Shown here one piece after another: positions 1 through 8,362 of a DNA stretch of 64,000 nt (position 1 is the stretch's first letter; the number at the start of each line of letters is the position of its first letter). Source of the DNA: CAWATZ01 sp963784995. GTDB lineage: Bacteria; Planctomycetota; Planctomycetia; Gemmatales; Gemmataceae. Under the pieces are notes generated by a model, which did no database searches, had not been told where the DNA came from, and saw only the letters and a program-made list of their open reading frames with translations. The stretch lies in NCBI GenBank assembly GCA_963784995.1, contig CAWATZ010000008.1, positions 62,001-126,000 of the forward strand, read 5' to 3'. The translations under genes and the position numbers were made by a program.

Positions 1-1253
1 GGACCGACGGGCATGCTCGGACTGACCTGGTCGGCGATTGACCGGGCCCTCCGGGTCGGGGGGCGGGGTCTGCCGGGCGGCAGTTCGCTGGCCCGGCTGC
101 TGGCCGAGCAGAAGGGGGCACGCAACCGTGTCAGCCTGCCGGAGCTGACCGAAGAGCAGATCGTCCGCTGGGCGGAGGCCTACCAGCAGCAGCAGGGCAA
201 ATGGCCCACGGAAAACAGCGGCCTCATCCCGGGCAGTGGCGGCGAAACCTGGGCGGCCATCGACGCCGCGTTACGGCAGGGCTCCCGGGGCCTGCCCAAA
301 GGTTCGTCGCTGCCCCGGCTGCTGGCCGCCCGCTGCGGGCTGCGCAACCAGAAGGACCTGCCTCCCCTGGACCTGGCGACCATTCTCGGGTGGATCGATG
401 CTCACAAGGCACGCACCGGCAAATGGCCCAATTACTACTGCGGAGCGGTTGTTGAGGCCCCGGGGGAAACCTGGCTGGGGATTCACCAGGCGCTGGTGTC
501 GGGTGGACGGGGTCTGCCGGGCGGCACCTCGCTGGCCCGGCTGCTGGTCGAGCAGCGCGGCGTGCGGAACGTCCTGAGTCTGCCCGACCTGTCGATCCCA
601 CAGATCCTGGCCTGGGCTGACGCCTTCCACCAGCAGACGGGCAAGTGGCCGAACAAGAAATCCGGTCCGGTGGCCGGGGTGCCGGGAGAAACCTGGACGA
701 CGATTGACAATGCCCTGTCACGCGGCCGGCGCTCACTGCCGGGAGGATCTTCCATTGCCCAGCTGCTGCGGCAGGAGCGAAACGTCAACAACCGGATAGC
801 CTTCACAGTCCCCCTGATCCTCACCTGGGCGGACGCCCACCACGAGCGCACGGGTCAATGGCCCGGTCAGACCTCCGGCCACATTCCAGAAGCCCCGGGA
901 GAAACCTGGCATGGCGTGGACGATGCCCTGCGCCTGGGCCGGCGTGGGCTGCCCGGCGGCAGTTCGCTGGCCCAGCTGCTGACCGAGCGCCGCGGCAAGC
1001 GCAACCCCAAGAGCCTGCCGCCGCTGTCCTACAAGAAGATCGTGCGCTGGGCCGACGCCCACCGGGAGCGCACCGGCGACTGGCCGCACCTCAGCTCCGG
1101 GCCCGTGATGGAAGCGCCCAGGAGCGGTGGGACCTGATCGACGTCGCCCTGAGGGAGGGCCTGCGGGGCTTGCCCGGGGGAACGACTCTGCTGCAGTTGC
1201 TGGGCCGCAAACGCGGGGCGCGGCAGCGAAAGCGGCCGGCGTCTCGGTCGTAG
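1..1253 (+). CDS. Tandem-repeat protein (about 67-aa units), 5' end outside window, frameshifted near its end
   Basis: The frame is open from base 1, so the gene begins upstream. It encodes about six copies of a unit of roughly 67 residues. Each unit has GETW, then an ALR-G-RGLPGGSSL block, a LL-E-RG-RN block, a W-DAH--RTG-WP block and SGP. I recall similar repeat proteins in planctomycetes but know no function for them. The first frame ends at a TGA at 1135-1137. One missing base near 1115, in GCGCCCAGGAG, moves into a frame that continues the last repeat (ERWDLIDVAL onward) to a basic tail and a TAG at 1251-1253. The break is therefore a one-base deletion or sequencing error. There is no signal peptide or membrane segment in the visible part. 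Confidence 0.7.
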
Positions 1254-1260
1254 GGGCCGT

Positions 1261-1401
1261 ATTGCACGACCCCTGCCGGCTTGCCCGGCAGGTGAAGCAG
1301 GTCGAAAGCTAGAAGTGAAGGCAGAAGACATTTGTTCTCTCCTTCGATTCTAGCTTTCGACCTGCTTCACCTGCCGGGCAAGCCGGCAGGGGTCGTGCAA
1401 T
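1261..1401. repeat. 54-bp perfect inverted repeat between convergent genes
   Basis: Arms 1261-1314 and 1348-1401 are perfectly complementary over 54 bp, with a 33-nt loop. The pair sits exactly between the convergent repeat-protein gene and the usp gene. It could act as a bidirectional terminator or be a non-autonomous palindromic element; it has no terminal U-run. Confidence 0.85.
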
Positions 1402-1419
1402 GTCCCGGCGCGCCACGTT

Positions 1420-2370
1420 TCACTTCCCCACCACCGGCCGATAGACCAGCACCGGCACGTGTCCGCCGCGAATCACCTTGTCGGCCACGCTGCCCAGGAA
1501 CATCCGGGTCAGGCCGGCCCGGCCATGCGTGCAGAGGGCGACCATGTCGGTGGTCCTGGCCAGGTTCAGGATCGCCAGGGCCGGCTTGTCCTCCACCTCG
1601 ACCGCGACGTCCACCTTCAGGCCGCGATCCCGCATCCCCCTGGCGACCTTTTCCAGGTAGGCCTCCGCTTCCTGCCGGATCTGCTCCTGGATCTTGCCGG
1701 TCTCCTCGATCAGCGACCGGGCCATCTGGGTCATGCTGGCGCCCTCGACCGTGTAGACCATCGGCAACACCGGCTTGATGACGCGCATCAGCGTGTAGTC
1801 GGCCTCCAGCAGCTGACCCACCTCCACGGCGCGCTCGATGATCTGCTCGGCCAGCGGTTCGCCGTCCAGCGGGATCAGGACGTGGCGGGGGGCCGGCTCC
1901 GGCTCGAACGCGGTGACCTCCTCACCGGGACGGACCAGCAGGACCGGCACGGTCAGCTTGCGGATCAGCTCGTCGGTCACGCTGCCCAGCCAGAAGCGGC
2001 CCAGCGGCCCGCGGGCATGGGTGGTCATCACCACCAGGTTGGCCTTCACCTCGGCCGCGTGGTTCCGCAGCATCGCGGGAATGTCGCCTGTCAGCAGGGT
2101 CGTCTTGACCACCACCGAGGCCATCGCTCCCAGTTTCTTGGCCAGCTTCTCCAGGTAGGCATGATGCCGGGCCCGCTCGTGCTCGAACAGCTCTTTCTCC
2201 AGGTTGCTGTCGATGTAGAGCGGCGCCTCCGAATAAATCGTTCCCATGGGCAGCATGACGTGAACCAGTTGCAACATCGCGCCCGCTCGGCGAGCCAGGC
2301 TCAGAGCGAGCGGCAGGGCGGCCTCGCCAAACGGCGAGCCGTCAACAGGGACAAGAATTGTCCGGTACAT
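1420..2370 (-). CDS. Universal stress protein, tandem UspA domains
   Basis: 316 aa, made of two UspA domains (about residues 1-150 and 155-316). Each carries the G-x2-G-x(n)-G-S/T nucleotide-binding signature near its end: GPLGRFWLGSV in the first and GLTRMFLGSV in the second. Both are followed by the usual VPVLLVRP-type strand, so ATP binding is likely. I chose the ATG at 2370 because GGAGGG lies 8 nt upstream and the family motif MYRTILVPVDGS starts there; the longer open frame to 2766 runs through a palindrome and is not coding. The gene diverges from the hydrogenase operon. A sigma54-type element (2457-2472, minus strand) precedes it, which suggests shared control with hox genes under redox or energy stress. 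Confidence 0.93.
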   Translation of the reverse strand: MYRTILVPVDGSPFGEAALPLALSLARRAGAMLQLVHVMLPMGTIYSEAPLYIDSNLEKELFEHERARHHAYLEKLAKKLGAMASVVVKTTLLTGDIPAMLRNHAAEVKANLVVMTTHARGPLGRFWLGSVTDELIRKLTVPVLLVRPGEEVTAFEPEPAPRHVLIPLDGEPLAEQIIERAVEVGQLLEADYTLMRVIKPVLPMVYTVEGASMTQMARSLIEETGKIQEQIRQEAEAYLEKVARGMRDRGLKVDVAVEVEDKPALAILNLARTTDMVALCTHGRAGLTRMFLGSVADKVIRGGHVPVLVYRPVVGK

Positions 2371-2456
2371 GATCGATCCCTCCAGAAAGGCCTGAACGGC
2401 TAACCCCGTGCAGGGAGGCGTGGTGCTGGATTTCGTGCCAGCGCGACTCCCATAAG

Positions 2457-2472
2457 GGCAAACGCAGTGCCG
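2457..2472 (-). promoter_or_regulatory. Candidate sigma54 (-24/-12) promoter for usp
   Basis: Reading the minus strand, the site is CGGCACT-N4-TTGCC, with GG and GC separated by exactly 10 bp as in TGGCACG-N4-TTGCW. It lies about 85 bp upstream of the usp start codon, in the correct orientation. Confidence 0.6.
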
Positions 2473-2600
2473 GTTCACGGCAAAGCTCGCTTTCCGGGAG
2501 AAAAATCTTTCCGCTGAGCGGAAATCGCCTGAGAGGCGGGAGTTGGAAAACCCTCGGCTGTTCCATTTTCGCACGTGCCCTGAGCGGCTTTGGACCAGCG

Positions 2601-2675
2601 CCGTAGGGTGGGCCGAGCGCAGCGAGGCCCACCGCTTGGCGTGGTGGGCCTCGCTGCGCTCGGCCCACCCTACGG
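2601..2675. repeat. 33-bp inverted repeat (GTAGGGTGGGCCGAGC family)
   Basis: Arms 2601-2633 and 2643-2675 are perfectly complementary with a 9-nt loop. The sequence belongs to the widespread intergenic palindromes that begin GTAGGGTGGG. It sits between the two divergent sigma54-type elements in the 416-bp usp-hox intergenic region. The rest of that region shows no gene. Confidence 0.85.
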
Positions 2676-2708
2676 TCTCCAGGACCCCTCTCGTCATGCG
2701 CAGAAAGC

Positions 2709-2724
2709 CGGCACGGTGTTTGCT
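2709..2724 (+). promoter_or_regulatory. Candidate sigma54 (-24/-12) promoter for the hox operon
   Basis: The site is CGGCACG-N4-TTGCT, with GG at 2710-2711 and GC at 2722-2723 separated by 10 bp. It matches the consensus TGGCACG-N4-TTGCW at every position but the first. It lies 63 bp upstream of the hoxE start. Sigma54 control of [NiFe]-hydrogenase genes is established in other bacteria, for example Cupriavidus. Confidence 0.7.
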
Positions 2725-2786
2725 TCGACAGGATCGGTTCCTATAACGTCCCTGGAGTCCCCCCACGGCCCGCGCAGGAGGTTAGC

Positions 2787-3308
2787 GTGCAACGGAAAGG
2801 ATCAGCCGGCGTGGCCAGTCCGGCACATCCCAGCGGCGACAAGCGCTTCAAGATCCTGGACGCCACCATGAAGCGATACCAGTTCCAGCAAGATTGCCTG
2901 ATCGAGGTGCTGCACAAGGCCCAGGATCTGTTCGGCTTCCTGGAGATCGACGTGCTGTTCTACGTCGCCCGCAGTCTGAAGCTCCCGCCCAGCCGGGTGT
3001 ACGGCGTCGCCACGTTCTACCACCTGTTTTCGCTCAGGCCGCAGGGCGAACACAGCTGCGTGGTCTGCCTGGGCACCGCCTGCTTTGTCCGGGGCGCCGA
3101 CCGGGTGCTGTCGGCGGTCCAGAACCTGACTGGCGTCCAGGCAGGCCAGACCACGCCGGACCGCAAGGTGTCGCTGCTGCTGGCCCGCTGTGTCGGCGCC
3201 TGCGGCATCGCCCCGGTGGTGGTGCTCGACGGCCAGACGGCCGGGCATCAGACACCCGAAAGCGTCCTCCAGCGCGTCAAGGAGTGGCTACCCGATGGAT
3301 CTCGCTGA
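2787..3308 (+). CDS. hoxE: NAD-linked [NiFe] hydrogenase, HoxE [2Fe-2S] subunit
   Basis: 173 aa, NuoE/HoxE family with a thioredoxin-like [2Fe-2S] domain. The four expected ligands are present as C94-x4-C99 and C135-x3-C139. HoxE passes electrons between the diaphorase module and the rest of the cytoplasmic bidirectional hydrogenase. The GTG start at 2787 is preceded by AGGAGG with a 5-nt gap. An internal ATG at about codon 28 begins nearer the usual HoxE N-terminus and is the alternative start. The gene is first in hoxEF-DSP-UYHW, and its last 14 bp overlap hoxF, so translation is probably coupled. A sigma54-type element lies just upstream. Confidence 0.93.
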   Translation: MQRKGSAGVASPAHPSGDKRFKILDATMKRYQFQQDCLIEVLHKAQDLFGFLEIDVLFYVARSLKLPPSRVYGVATFYHLFSLRPQGEHSCVVCLGTACFVRGADRVLSAVQNLTGVQAGQTTPDRKVSLLLARCVGACGIAPVVVLDGQTAGHQTPESVLQRVKEWLPDGSR

Positions 3309-4929
3309 ACTGGTGCAGATGGCAGAGAAGGAACACGCCGGCCGGAAACCCTGCCGGGTGTCGTGCTGCACCTCGACCGGCTGCGAGTCGGCCCGGTCGC
3401 AGGAAGTGCTGCAGCGCATGCGTGCCGAGGCCGAGGTGCGCAATCTGACCGACCGGGTCGCGGTGGTCGGGGTCGGCTGTCTCGGTTTTTGCGGCGGCGG
3501 TCCGCTCGTCGGCGTGGAGCCGGGCGGTCTGCTTTATCAGAAGGTGACGCCGGAGTCGGCCCCCTCGATCATTGCCGCCCTGGACGGCGGCTCGGCCACC
3601 GCGCCGCTGGGCGACTGGAACCATCCCTTTTATGCGGGGCAGCTGAAGATCGTCCGCGAGACCAGCGGCAAGATCGATCCGGAGCGCGTCGAGGAGTACG
3701 TCGCTGAGGGCGGTTACCGGGCGTTGCACCAGGCCCTGACCGAGATGACCCCGGCCGACGTGGTCCAGACCATCACCAGGAGCGGACTGCGCGGCCGGGG
3801 CGGGGCCGGCTATCCGACCGGCCTGAAATGGGCGACCGTGGCCCGCACAACGGCCACTCAGAAGTTTGTCGTCTGTAACGGCGACGAGGGCGACCCGGGG
3901 GCCTTCATGGATCGCTCGGTGATGGAGGACGATCCCCACAGGGTGCTGGAAGGGATGGCGATTGCCGGCTATGCCGTCGGCGCCACGCAGGGCTTCATTT
4001 ACGTCCGCGCCGAGTATCCCAAGGCGGTGGCCCGCTTGCAGAAGGCGATCACGCAAGCCCGGAAGCTGAGCCTGCTGGGCAGCAGCGTCTTCGAGTCCGC
4101 GTTCGACTTCCGGGTGGACATTCGCATCGGCGCCGGGGCGTTTGTCTGTGGCGAGGAGACGGCCCTGATGGCGTCCATCGAGGGCCGGCGCGGCATGCCC
4201 CGGCCGCGGCCGCCCTACCCCGCCGAGCAGGGTCTGTGGGACCAGCCGACGCTGATCAACAACGTGGAGACTTTCGCCAACGTCCCCACCATCATCCGCA
4301 AGGGGGCCGACTGGTTCGCCAGCATCGGCACGGAGAAGAGCAAGGGGACCAAGGTCTTCTCGCTGACCGGCAAGGTGCGCAACACCGGCCTGATCGAGGT
4401 GCCGATGGGCACGACCATGCGGCACATCGTCGAGGTGATGGGCGGCGGCGTGACCACGGGCACGGTCAAGGCAGTGCAGACCGGCGGGCCATCGGGGGGC
4501 TGCATCCCCTCCGAGCTGCTCGACACGCCGGTCGATTACGATTCCTTGACCCGCCTCGGCTCGATCATGGGTTCCGGCGGCATGATCGTGATGGACCAGG
4601 ACACCAACATGGTCGAGGTGGCCCGGTTCTTCATGGAGTTTTGCATGGACGAGTCGTGCGGCAAGTGCATCCCCTGCCGGGCCGGCACCGTGCAGATGTA
4701 TCGGCTGCTGACGCGCATTGCCCAGAAACAGGCCACGCAGACCGACCTGGAGCAGCTGATGGAGCTGTGCGGCATGGTGCGCGAAACCAGCCTGTGCGGG
4801 CTGGGGCAGACGGCGCCGAACCCGGTGCTGAGTACGCTGCGGTATTTCCGAAGAGAGTATGAGGCACTGCTGCAACCGGGGCCGGTGACGCGGAATGGGG
4901 CGGTGAGCTTGCCGCTGGTTGGGAGGTGA
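3295..4929 (+). CDS. hoxF: NAD-linked [NiFe] hydrogenase diaphorase subunit HoxF
   Basis: 544 aa, close to the usual HoxF length. An N-terminal thioredoxin-like domain holds a [2Fe-2S] set (C25-x4-C30, C62-x3-C66). The NuoF-like core follows, with the NADH/FMN glycine loop GRGGAGYPTGLKW, the FMN segment NGDEGDPGAFMDRS and the SIEGRRGMPRPRPP segment. A C-terminal [4Fe-4S] motif (ESCGKCIPCRAGT, with a later C in SLCGLGQ) completes it. It oxidises or reduces NAD(H) and feeds electrons to HoxU. The ATG at 3295 is inside the end of hoxE. The stop overlaps the ATG of the following phosphatase gene (TGATG), so the genes form one operon. Confidence 0.95.
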   Translation: MDLAELVQMAEKEHAGRKPCRVSCCTSTGCESARSQEVLQRMRAEAEVRNLTDRVAVVGVGCLGFCGGGPLVGVEPGGLLYQKVTPESAPSIIAALDGGSATAPLGDWNHPFYAGQLKIVRETSGKIDPERVEEYVAEGGYRALHQALTEMTPADVVQTITRSGLRGRGGAGYPTGLKWATVARTTATQKFVVCNGDEGDPGAFMDRSVMEDDPHRVLEGMAIAGYAVGATQGFIYVRAEYPKAVARLQKAITQARKLSLLGSSVFESAFDFRVDIRIGAGAFVCGEETALMASIEGRRGMPRPRPPYPAEQGLWDQPTLINNVETFANVPTIIRKGADWFASIGTEKSKGTKVFSLTGKVRNTGLIEVPMGTTMRHIVEVMGGGVTTGTVKAVQTGGPSGGCIPSELLDTPVDYDSLTRLGSIMGSGGMIVMDQDTNMVEVARFFMEFCMDESCGKCIPCRAGTVQMYRLLTRIAQKQATQTDLEQLMELCGMVRETSLCGLGQTAPNPVLSTLRYFRREYEALLQPGPVTRNGAVSLPLVGR

Positions 4930-5453
4930 TGGTCTTGGTCCAACTCAAAGAGGGACGCTCGGTGTGGGAAATTCTGCCAGACCTGTTTCTCGGCGACCGC
5001 GGTGACGCCTCCAACCGGGAGCGCCTGCGGAAGCACGGCATCACCCACATCGTCAACTGCTCCAAGGAACTGCCCTGCTGTTTTGAGGCGGAGTTCGCCT
5101 ACCTCTGGCTGCGCATGGACGACCCGGACCCTGCCTTCGGGGAGAAGATTCCCGCGTTCTGTGCCTTCATCGATGCCGGGCGCAGGCAGGGCAAGGTGCT
5201 GGTCCACTGCACTGGGGGTGTCAGCCGCAGCCCGGCGGTCCTCTTGGCGTATCTCTGCCAGTTCGACGGCAGTTTGGAGGCGGCTGTGGGTCGGTTGAGC
5301 CGGGCGGTTCCGACGGGGATCGATGAGGACTTCTTCTACCCGTTGGCCCGGTTCCACGATGGCGAGTTGACAGCAGCGGTCGTCAAGGCCTTGCAGCAAA
5401 AACTCCTGGGCCCCGCCCAACCACTTGCTCCAGCAAACTGGCCAGGCGAATGA
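4929..5453 (+). CDS. Dual-specificity protein phosphatase inside the hox operon
   Basis: 174 aa. It carries the cysteine-phosphatase P-loop HCTGGVSRS (nucleophile C94, phosphate-binding R100) and a candidate general acid in LRMDDPDPAF (D64 or D65), matching the dual-specificity phosphatase fold. It should remove phosphate from Ser/Thr/Tyr residues, or possibly another phosphoester; the substrate is unknown. Its ATG overlaps the hoxF stop as TGATG, while a 224-nt gap with a palindrome separates it from hoxU. No signal peptide is visible, so it is cytoplasmic. A phosphatase is not a standard hox gene. Its tight coupling to hoxF suggests either regulation of the enzyme or an insertion into the operon. 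Confidence 0.88.
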   Translation: MVLVQLKEGRSVWEILPDLFLGDRGDASNRERLRKHGITHIVNCSKELPCCFEAEFAYLWLRMDDPDPAFGEKIPAFCAFIDAGRRQGKVLVHCTGGVSRSPAVLLAYLCQFDGSLEAAVGRLSRAVPTGIDEDFFYPLARFHDGELTAAVVKALQQKLLGPAQPLAPANWPGE

Positions 5454-5503
5454 GGGCAGGTGAACGACAGGTGAACACCCCACCACGAACCGCGGAGAAA
5501 CCT

Positions 5504-5595
5504 GTTAGCCACCCTTCGCAGAAGGGTGTTTGGGCGTGGGCAGACAGCGATTGGTGGGAATCCACACCGGCACCCTTCTGCGAAGGGTGGCTAAC
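5504..5595. repeat. 25-bp inverted repeat within the hox operon
   Basis: Arms 5504-5528 and 5571-5595 are perfectly complementary with a 42-nt loop. Each arm contains a smaller palindrome (CACCCTTCTGCGAAGGGTG type). It lies between the phosphatase gene and hoxU and could attenuate or stabilise the transcript there. Confidence 0.8.
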
Positions 5596-5677
5596 AACCT
5601 TCCTGTTTCGGGATCGGGGGAGGTGTTGTTAGGGCCTCAAAGGAATCGTGCAGATCAACATGAAGGAGTCTCATTGC

Positions 5678-6394
5678 ATGCCAGTCCTCACGCTGACGGT
5701 GGACGATCAGCAAATCACCGCCCAGGCCAACGACACGATCCTGCAAGCGGCCCGCGACGCCGGCATCGCCATCCCGACGCTCTGCCATCTCGATGGCGTT
5801 GGCGACATCGGCGCTTGCCGGCTCTGCCTGGTCGAGGTTGCCGGCAGCAACAAGCTGGTCGCTTCCTGTGTGACCAAGGCCGCCGAGGGAATGGTAGTCC
5901 ACACCAGCACCGACAAACTGCGCAACTATCGGCGGATGATCCTCGAACTGTTGCTGGCCGAGCGCAACCACGTCTGCTCCGTGTGCGTGGCCAACGGCCA
6001 TTGCGAGCTGCAGAGCCAGGCGGCGGCCAACGGCGTCGATCACGTCCGCTTTGAGTATCAGTTTCCGCTGCTGAACGTGGACGTGACGCACGAGCGCTTT
6101 GGCATCGATCACAACCGCTGCATCCTCTGCACGCGCTGCGTGCGTGTCTGCGACGAGATCGAGGGAGCGCACACCTGGGACCTGTCCGGCCGGGGCGCCA
6201 GGGCCCGTGTCATCACCGACATGAACCAGCCCTGGGGCGAAGCGGCCAGCTGCACTTCCTGCGGCAAGTGCGTCCTGGCCTGCCCGACAGGGGCGATCTT
6301 CCAGCAGGGCTCGACCGTCGCCGAGATGGAGCGCGATCGGGAGCGGCTGCAAATCCTGGTCACCGCACGGGAGAAGAAGCAATGGCTAAGCTGA
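5678..6394 (+). CDS. hoxU: NAD-linked [NiFe] hydrogenase diaphorase subunit HoxU
   Basis: 238 aa, resembling the NuoG N-terminus. An N-terminal [2Fe-2S] ferredoxin domain has C36, C47, C50 and C64. A His-Cys3-type region follows (C100, C103, C109), then two [4Fe-4S] clusters of the C-x2-C-x2-C-x3-C/P type (C148/151/154/158 and C192/195/198/202). It wires HoxF to the hydrogenase subunit HoxY. The ATG at 5678 is chosen because AAGGAG lies 9 nt upstream. The 3' end overlaps hoxY by 13 bp. It follows a palindrome and a 224-nt gap, so it may have its own translation control although it shares the operon. Confidence 0.95.
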   Translation: MPVLTLTVDDQQITAQANDTILQAARDAGIAIPTLCHLDGVGDIGACRLCLVEVAGSNKLVASCVTKAAEGMVVHTSTDKLRNYRRMILELLLAERNHVCSVCVANGHCELQSQAAANGVDHVRFEYQFPLLNVDVTHERFGIDHNRCILCTRCVRVCDEIEGAHTWDLSGRGARARVITDMNQPWGEAASCTSCGKCVLACPTGAIFQQGSTVAEMERDRERLQILVTAREKKQWLS

Positions 6395-6924
6395 AACTGG
6401 CGACGGTCTGGCTGGGCGGCTGTTCCGGCTGTCACATGTCGTTTCTCGACCTGGACGAGTTCCTCATCGACCTGGCCGCCTTGGTCGAACTGGTGTACAG
6501 CCCCTTGATGGACACCAAGGAATACCCCGAGGGCGTGGACCTCGTGCTGGTCGAGGGGGCAGTCACCAACGAGGAGAACCTAGACCAGATCCGCAAGGTC
6601 CGCGAACGCAGCCGGCTGCTGGTGGCCTTCGGCGACTGTGCGGTGACCGGCAACGTGACCGCCCTGCGCAACCCTTTGGGAGTGGCGCTGGAGGTGCTTC
6701 GGCCCGTTTACGTCGAGATGGGCGCGCTCCATGCGCGGATTCCGGACGAGAAGGAAACGGTGCCGGTGCTGCTGGACCGCGTGCAGCCGGTCCATGCGGT
6801 GGTCCCGGTCGATTTCTTTTTGCAGGGCTGTCCGCCGCCGGCCAGCCGCATCCGGGCGGTGCTGGAGCCGCTTTTGCAAGGGAAGAGGCCGGAGCTGGAC
6901 GCCAGCCAGCGGCGGTTTGGATGA
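6382..6924 (+). CDS. hoxY: [NiFe] hydrogenase small subunit HoxY
   Basis: 180 aa, the typical short small subunit of NAD-linked hydrogenases, with no Tat signal. The proximal [4Fe-4S] ligands are visible as C14-x2-C17 (GGCSGCHMSF), C86 (FGDC) and C150 (QGCPPPA). It carries electrons between the NiFe site in HoxH and HoxU. The ATG at 6382 lies inside the end of hoxU, and hoxH begins 13 nt after its stop. The gene order hoxE-F-U-Y-H matches group 3d enzymes. Confidence 0.95.
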   Translation: MAKLKLATVWLGGCSGCHMSFLDLDEFLIDLAALVELVYSPLMDTKEYPEGVDLVLVEGAVTNEENLDQIRKVRERSRLLVAFGDCAVTGNVTALRNPLGVALEVLRPVYVEMGALHARIPDEKETVPVLLDRVQPVHAVVPVDFFLQGCPPPASRIRAVLEPLLQGKRPELDASQRRFG

Positions 6925-6937
6925 GAGGAGCCAGGCC

Positions 6938-8362
6938 ATGACACAGCGTATCCTCATTGACCCGGTGACCCGCATCGAGGGGCACGCCAAGATCACCATC
7001 GTCCTCGACGATAACGGCCAGGTCAGCGACGCGCGCTTTCACGTCGCGGAGTTTCGCGGTTTCGAGCGCTTCTGCGTCGGCCGGCCCTTCTGGGAGATGG
7101 CCGGCCTCAGCGCTCGCATCTGCGGCATCTGTCCGGTCAGCCACCTGATCGCATCGAGCAAGGCCGGCGACCGCATCCTGGCCGTGACCATCCCGCCGGC
7201 CGCCGAGAAGCTGCGCCGGCTGATGAACCTGGGCCAGATCGTTCAGTCGCACGCCCTGAGCTTCTTCCACCTGAGCGGGCCGGACCTGTTCCTCGGCTGG
7301 GACGCACCGCCGGAGCAGCGCAACCTCTTCGGTCTGATCGGAGCCGCTCCCGAATTCGCTCGCGGCGGCATCCGGCTGCGGCAGTTCGGCCAGGAGATCA
7401 TCGAGAGCCTGGGCGGCCGGAAGATCCATCCCGCCTGGACCGTCCCCGGAGGCGTCCGCGAACCGCTGGCGGAGGAGCGGCGGACCGCCCTGCGCGAACG
7501 GCTCCCCGAGGTCCGCAACACCACCCTCAGCGCCCTGATGCGGTTCAAACGCCTGCTCGATGGCTGCCAGGACGAAGTCAACGCCTTCGGCAACTTTCCC
7601 TCGCTCTTTCTGGGCCTGGTCCGGGCCGACGGGGCCTGGGAACACTACGACGGTCGGCTCCGCTTCGTGGACAGCACCGGCCGGATCGTCGCCGATCAGC
7701 TGGACCCGGCCCGCTTCGAGGAATTCATCGGCGAGGCGGTCGAGCAAGACTCCTACTTGAAGTCTCCGTATTATCGGCCGCTCGGCTATCCGGAGGGGAT
7801 CTACCGGGTTGGTCCGCTGGCCCGGCTCAACATTTGCTCGCGGATCGGCACGGCGCTGGCCGACCAGGAGCTGGTCGAGTATCGCCAGCGGGGCGGCGGC
7901 ACGGTCAATGCGTCGTTCTATTTCCACTATGCCCGGCTGATCGAGGTGCTGGCGGCGCTGGAGCGGATTGCGCAATTGCTGGACGATCCGGAGCTGATTT
8001 CGGAGCGGCTGCGGGCCCAGGCGGGGATCAACAACCTGGAGGCGGTCGGCTGCAGCGAGGCGCCCCGCGGCACCCTATTCCACCACTACCAGGTGGACGA
8101 GCATGGCCTGCTGAAGAAGATCAACCTGGTCATCGCCACCGGCCAGAACAACCTGGCGATGAACCGGACCGTGGCCCAGATCGCCCGCCACTACGTCCAC
8201 GGTCCGCAGATTCCCGAGCCGATGCTCAACCGCATCGAGGCCGGCATCCGCGCCTTCGATCCGTGCCTGAGCTGCTCGACCCACGCCGCCGGACAGATGC
8301 CGCTGCACATCCAGCTGGTGCGAACCGATGGGACGGTGATCGATGAGCGCTGGCGCGATTGA
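6938..8362 (+). CDS. hoxH: [NiFe] hydrogenase large (catalytic) subunit HoxH
   Basis: 474 aa. The N-terminal nickel motif L1 is RICGICPVSH (C62, C65), and the C-terminal L2 motif is DPCLSCSTH (C443, C446, H449). All four cysteines that hold the Ni-Fe(CN)2CO site are therefore present. A 25-residue tail follows H449 and is the peptide expected to be removed by the HoxW protease after nickel insertion. The motifs fit the bidirectional NAD-linked group 3d. The ATG at 6938 has GAGAGGAG upstream. The end overlaps hoxW by 20 bp. The enzyme couples H2 oxidation or evolution to NAD(H) in the cytoplasm. Confidence 0.96.
   Translation: MTQRILIDPVTRIEGHAKITIVLDDNGQVSDARFHVAEFRGFERFCVGRPFWEMAGLSARICGICPVSHLIASSKAGDRILAVTIPPAAEKLRRLMNLGQIVQSHALSFFHLSGPDLFLGWDAPPEQRNLFGLIGAAPEFARGGIRLRQFGQEIIESLGGRKIHPAWTVPGGVREPLAEERRTALRERLPEVRNTTLSALMRFKRLLDGCQDEVNAFGNFPSLFLGLVRADGAWEHYDGRLRFVDSTGRIVADQLDPARFEEFIGEAVEQDSYLKSPYYRPLGYPEGIYRVGPLARLNICSRIGTALADQELVEYRQRGGGTVNASFYFHYARLIEVLAALERIAQLLDDPELISERLRAQAGINNLEAVGCSEAPRGTLFHHYQVDEHGLLKKINLVIATGQNNLAMNRTVAQIARHYVHGPQIPEPMLNRIEAGIRAFDPCLSCSTHAAGQMPLHIQLVRTDGTVIDERWRD

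Noticed and set aside
2371..2766. Long N-terminal extension of the usp open frame
   Set aside because: It runs through the GTAGGGTGGG palindrome and a promoter-like element, and the conserved UspA start at 2370 has its own Shine-Dalgarno sequence.
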